A DNA stretch of 7,841 nucleotides from an uncultured Faecalibacterium sp. (GTDB lineage: Bacteria > Bacillota > Clostridia > Oscillospirales > Ruminococcaceae). Every line of letters begins with the position of its first letter. The stretch's first letter is position 1. Of this stretch, positions 6,102-7,841 are shown one piece after another. The position numbers and the translations under genes were made by a program. The notes under the pieces were generated by a model, which saw only the letters and a list, made by a program, of their open reading frames with translations, was not told the origin of the DNA and searched no databases. The stretch lies in NCBI GenBank assembly GCA_937915335.1, contig CALDLZ010000144.1:1-7841 (forward strand), given 5' to 3'.

Positions 6102-6117
6102 ATTAGTTGAGACTAAC
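6102..6117 (-). promoter_or_regulatory. Candidate repressor site, copy 3 (ATC-hydrolase operon)
   Basis: On the coding (minus) strand this reads GTTAGTCTCAACTAAT, a perfect TTAGT/ACTAA inverted repeat with a 4-bp centre. It matches copy 2 at 13 of 16 positions and copy 1 at 10 of 16, all in the same orientation relative to the gene. It lies about 50 bp downstream of the predicted transcription start and 24 bp before the ATG, so it would act as a roadblock unless a closer promoter exists. Confidence 0.6.
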
Positions 6118-6129
6118 TTTCGCTGCCGG

Positions 6130-6151
6130 AAAAAGCTGCCGGACAGGCAGC
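6130..6151 (-). terminator. Terminator-like hairpin in the leader of the ATC-hydrolase operon
   Basis: On the minus strand GCTGCC (6146-6151), loop TGTCC, GGCAGC (6135-6140), then TTTTT (6130-6134). It lies between the promoter and the first gene, so it would attenuate the operon. The 3' arm is duplicated: GCTGCCGGA on the plus strand occurs at 6122-6130 and 6135-6143. The 5' arm could therefore pair with the distal copy and place the T-run in a loop. The stem is only 6 bp, so efficiency is uncertain. Confidence 0.4.
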
Positions 6152-6165
6152 AGTTTCCATTTCTG

Positions 6166-6194
6166 ATTATAATCGTGCCGGCCTGAAAAAGCAA
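6166..6194 (-). promoter_or_regulatory. Promoter of the ATC-hydrolase/methyltransferase operon
   Basis: On the minus strand -35 TTGCTT (6189-6194), 17-bp spacer, perfect -10 TATAAT (6166-6171). Transcription would start near 6159, giving a leader of about 80 nt with the hairpin and operator described separately. No other equally good promoter is seen before the downstream genes. Confidence 0.68.
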
Positions 6195-6246
6195 GAGGGC
6201 TATCTTACGTTCCAGCGTTTCAGCTGTGCCTATAAAGGAGTTTAAG

Positions 6247-6275
6247 TTGACAAAAGACAGGCGGCATGATAAAAT
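6247..6275 (+). promoter_or_regulatory. Promoter of the MATE exporter gene
   Basis: TTGACA (6247-6252), 17-bp spacer, TAAAAT (6270-6275). It is divergent from the operon promoter at 6166-6194, about 50 bp apart. The predicted start near 6282 leaves a leader of about 135 nt, far longer than a ribosome site needs. Confidence 0.75.
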
Positions 6276-6290
6276 AAATCAAAATTTTAT
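6269..6290. repeat. AT-rich inverted repeat over the MATE -10 element
   Basis: ATAAAAT (6269-6275) and ATTTTAT (6284-6290) form a perfect 7-bp inverted repeat with an 8-bp centre, covering the -10 element and the expected transcription start. The position fits an operator for a local repressor of the exporter, but low-complexity AT sequence can give such repeats by chance. Confidence 0.3.
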
Positions 6291-6403
6291 AGGTCACTTA
6301 CCACTGCCACCGGGCAGTGGTCAAGGGTGCTCAGGACATCACCGTAGGTACGGCACATGAAAATGTGTTACAAGGGGGTGTCTTGGGCACCTTTTCTTTT
6401 TCA
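6282..6403 (+). promoter_or_regulatory. Structured 5' leader of the MATE gene (possible riboswitch or attenuator)
   Basis: Successive hairpins are visible. The first is CCACTGCC/GGCAGTGG with a 4-nt loop (6301-6320), perfect over 8 bp. The second is CCGT/ACGG (6342-6353). The third is CACAT-GAAA-ATGTG (6354-6367), with a GNRA tetraloop. A terminator-like hairpin follows at 6377-6391. It does not match any riboswitch class I can recall; I compared the guanidine, TPP, SAM, FMN, glycine, cobalamin, preQ1 and THF motifs from memory. An ATG at 6357, inside the third hairpin, opens a frame (M-K-M-C-Y-K-G-V) that runs without a stop into the exporter, so ribosome-mediated attenuation by a leader peptide is another possibility. 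Confidence 0.5.
6377..6402 (+). terminator. Terminator-like hairpin just before the MATE ribosome site
   Basis: GGTGTC (6377-6382), loop TTG, GGCACC (6386-6391), then TTTTCTTTTTC. The stem has one G-T pair and can be extended by weaker pairs. It ends immediately before the AAAGGAGG ribosome site at 6403-6410, so transcription would stop before the coding region unless the hairpin is prevented from forming. Confidence 0.55.
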
Positions 6404-6416
6404 AAGGAGGTTTTCC

Positions 6417-7784
6417 ATGGAACACGATTTCAACACAACACCTGTCAAAAAACTGGTGTGGCAGCTGGGCGTCCCGGCCATGCTGGCGCAGCTGTTCAAT
6501 ATTCTGTACAGCATTGTGGACCGGATCTATATCGGCCACATGACAAGCGGTGCAGAAATTGCCCTCGCCAGTATTGGCATTTGTTCTCCTGCGTTTACAG
6601 CTATCACGGGCTTTGCATCTCTGGTGGGGGTCGGCGGTGCTGCCCTGATGAGCATTTCACTGGGTGAAAAAAACCATGAGGCCGCACAGCGTGCGCTGAA
6701 TAACTCCCTGATGCTTTTGATCGTTTGCTCTGCAGCCGTCACGACAGCACTGCTATTGCTCAAAAAGCCGTTCCTGTATCTGTTGGGATGTAGTGACACA
6801 ATGTATCCGACCGCCAATGTCTACTTCACGATCTATTCGCTCGGCACTGCTGCAGTACTCTGCGGCACGGGGCTGAACCGCTTTATCATGGGGCAAGGCT
6901 GTGCCCGGCAGGGAATGATGTCGGTCGTCCTTGGCGCACTGTTGAATATCGCCTTAGATCCTGTTTTTATCTATGCGCTGCACATGGGCGTTGCCGGTGC
7001 TGCACTGGCGACCGTGATCTCGCAGTTTGGCGTTCTGGTTTATGTTCTGATTATGCTGAGCCGCCCCACAATGGACATCCGCATCGGAGTCGGACAATAC
7101 AGCGGAGCCGTCTGCCGGAGAATCCTCAGCATTGGCAGTATGCCGTTTTTCATCATCGTGCTGGATAATCTGCTGATTATTCTTCTGAATGCCATGCTGC
7201 GGAAATATGGCGGATCGTTGGGTGACCAGTACATTTCCTATGCCGCAGTGGTTCAGAGCGTGATGGTGGTTGCAATCTGCCCGGCAGAGGGTCTGACCAG
7301 CGGATGTGCGACCCTGTTCAGCTACTATTATGGTTCCGGCAGTTATTCACGGATTCTTGACAGTTTTCGCTATGTACTGCTTTACACCGGGTTGTATCTG
7401 GGGATATTGACACTGGCCATCGCTGCCGTGCCGGATGGATTCGTTCGGCTGTTCCTCAGCGACCCGGACGCCGTTGCGCAGACTGCTGTTTTCACACGGC
7501 GGTACTGTATGGGTTTCGTTTTTGTTGCCATCCAGTTTGCCTTTGTGGATGGATTCACGGCAATGGGCATGGTGAAGGAAGCTGTCCCCATTTCGTTTTT
7601 CCGCAAAAGCCTGTATGTGATTGCTGTGCTGCTTCTGCCGCATCTTCTCCCGCTGGAATATATTTTCTATGCCTGTCCGCTTTCGGACTGCATCGGTGCA
7701 TTGTTTACACTGGCAATGTACCTTCTGGTTCTGAAAAAACGGCTTGCATCCGCTCTGTCACGGCGCAAGATCACTGCGCAGTAA
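6417..7784 (+). CDS. MATE-family multidrug/small-molecule exporter
   Basis: A 455-residue inner-membrane antiporter of the multidrug and toxic compound extrusion family, about 12 membrane segments, driven by Na+ or H+. Family features are the N-terminal P-V-K-K-L-V-W-Q-L-G-V-P-A-M, the first-helix N-I-L-Y-S-I-V-D-R-I-Y-I-G-H, G-V-G-G-A-A-L-M-S-I-S-L-G-E, and the pseudo-repeat in the second half (C-P-A-E-G-L-T-S-G). Length is normal. Start ATG 6417 has AAAGGAGG 6 nt upstream; the in-frame ATG 6357 would add 20 residues encoded by the terminator hairpin and ribosome site and is not a credible start. It is divergent from the ATC-hydrolase/methyltransferase operon and could export that cluster's product, or be an unrelated drug pump; the substrate cannot be read from sequence. 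Its 3' end overlaps a probable convergent gene by 14 bp. Confidence 0.92.
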   Translation: MEHDFNTTPVKKLVWQLGVPAMLAQLFNILYSIVDRIYIGHMTSGAEIALASIGICSPAFTAITGFASLVGVGGAALMSISLGEKNHEAAQRALNNSLMLLIVCSAAVTTALLLLKKPFLYLLGCSDTMYPTANVYFTIYSLGTAAVLCGTGLNRFIMGQGCARQGMMSVVLGALLNIALDPVFIYALHMGVAGAALATVISQFGVLVYVLIMLSRPTMDIRIGVGQYSGAVCRRILSIGSMPFFIIVLDNLLIILLNAMLRKYGGSLGDQYISYAAVVQSVMVVAICPAEGLTSGCATLFSYYYGSGSYSRILDSFRYVLLYTGLYLGILTLAIAAVPDGFVRLFLSDPDAVAQTAVFTRRYCMGFVFVAIQFAFVDGFTAMGMVKEAVPISFFRKSLYVIAVLLLPHLLPLEYIFYACPLSDCIGALFTLAMYLLVLKKRLASALSRRKITAQ

Positions 7785-7841
7785 GGGGAATATCGCCGTA
7801 AGTGCTCTCACTGATGTCAGGAAAGAAGCCGCCATTGAAAA
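7771..7841 (-). CDS. Probable C-terminus of a convergent gene, function unknown
   Basis: The minus strand is open from the window edge to TGA at 7771-7773 and reads F-N-G-G-F-F-P-D-I-S-E-S-T-Y-G-D-I-P-L-T-A-Q, a protein-like sequence with codon use resembling the neighbours. It overlaps the end of the MATE gene by 14 bp around the palindrome ACTGCGCAGT, so both proteins end in T-A-Q. About 23 open codons are not significant alone, and I do not recognise the family. Confidence 0.4.
   Translation of the reverse strand, partial: FNGGFFPDISESTYGDIPLTAQ

Noticed and set aside
6301..6391. Guanidine-type or other known riboswitch in the MATE leader
   Set aside because: A fragment (C-A-G-G-A-C-A) resembles part of the guanidine-III aptamer, but the pairing and remaining conserved positions do not fit. 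Left as an unknown structured leader.
6357..6416. Upstream ATG as the true start of the MATE protein
   Set aside because: The added 20 residues are encoded by the terminator hairpin and ribosome site; ATG 6417 has an ideal AAAGGAGG, and MATE proteins normally begin there. It is kept only as a possible leader-peptide start.
1..7841. tRNA, rRNA, CRISPR array, insertion sequence or integrase
   Set aside because: No cloverleaf, rRNA segment, regularly spaced repeat, transposase or terminal inverted repeat was seen on reading both strands.

Overview
The window looks like chromosome from a Gram-positive gut Clostridium relative, most likely in the Faecalibacterium/Subdoligranulum part of the Oscillospiraceae. 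This is inferred from strong AGGAGG-type ribosome sites, TTGACA/TATAAT promoters, intrinsic terminators, GC-rich codon use in most genes, and the style of the proteins. The genus is not proven.

Left end (1-1685): a DUF5131 (phage Gp37/Gp68-like) gene leaves the window on the minus strand. Divergent from it is a wrecked DUF262/DUF1524 (GmrSD-like, type IV restriction) gene. That gene has lost its middle, including the DUF262 active site, and carries an in-frame amber codon. The block is visibly more AT-rich than the rest and reads as a decayed, horizontally acquired defence or phage-related patch.

Centre (1686-6194): a ZIP-family metal transporter with its own promoter and a strong terminator comes first, followed by a separately promoted alpha/beta hydrolase on the plus strand. 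Running toward it on the minus strand is a four-gene cluster. In transcription order it holds an L-2-amino-thiazoline-4-carboxylate (ATC) hydrolase-family protein, a leucine-carboxyl-methyltransferase-like SAM enzyme, a second ATC-hydrolase-family gene broken by an internal deletion, and a second alpha/beta hydrolase. The two hydrolase genes converge with a 10-bp gap.

Right end (6195-7841): a MATE-family exporter is divergent from the cluster. Its leader holds several hairpins and a terminator-like hairpin just before the ribosome site. The last 71 bases probably hold the C-terminus of a convergent gene.

The main non-obvious signal is a 16-bp dyad of the form GTTA-N5-AACTAA-Y, found in the same orientation just upstream of the ZIP gene, the first alpha/beta hydrolase and the ATC-hydrolase operon. 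Over one promoter it overlaps the -10 element. Together with the ZIP gene this suggests one metal-responsive (DtxR/IdeR-like) repressor controlling metal uptake and a small-molecule modification cluster. That regulon, and any metallophore or thiazoline-type chemistry, is inference.
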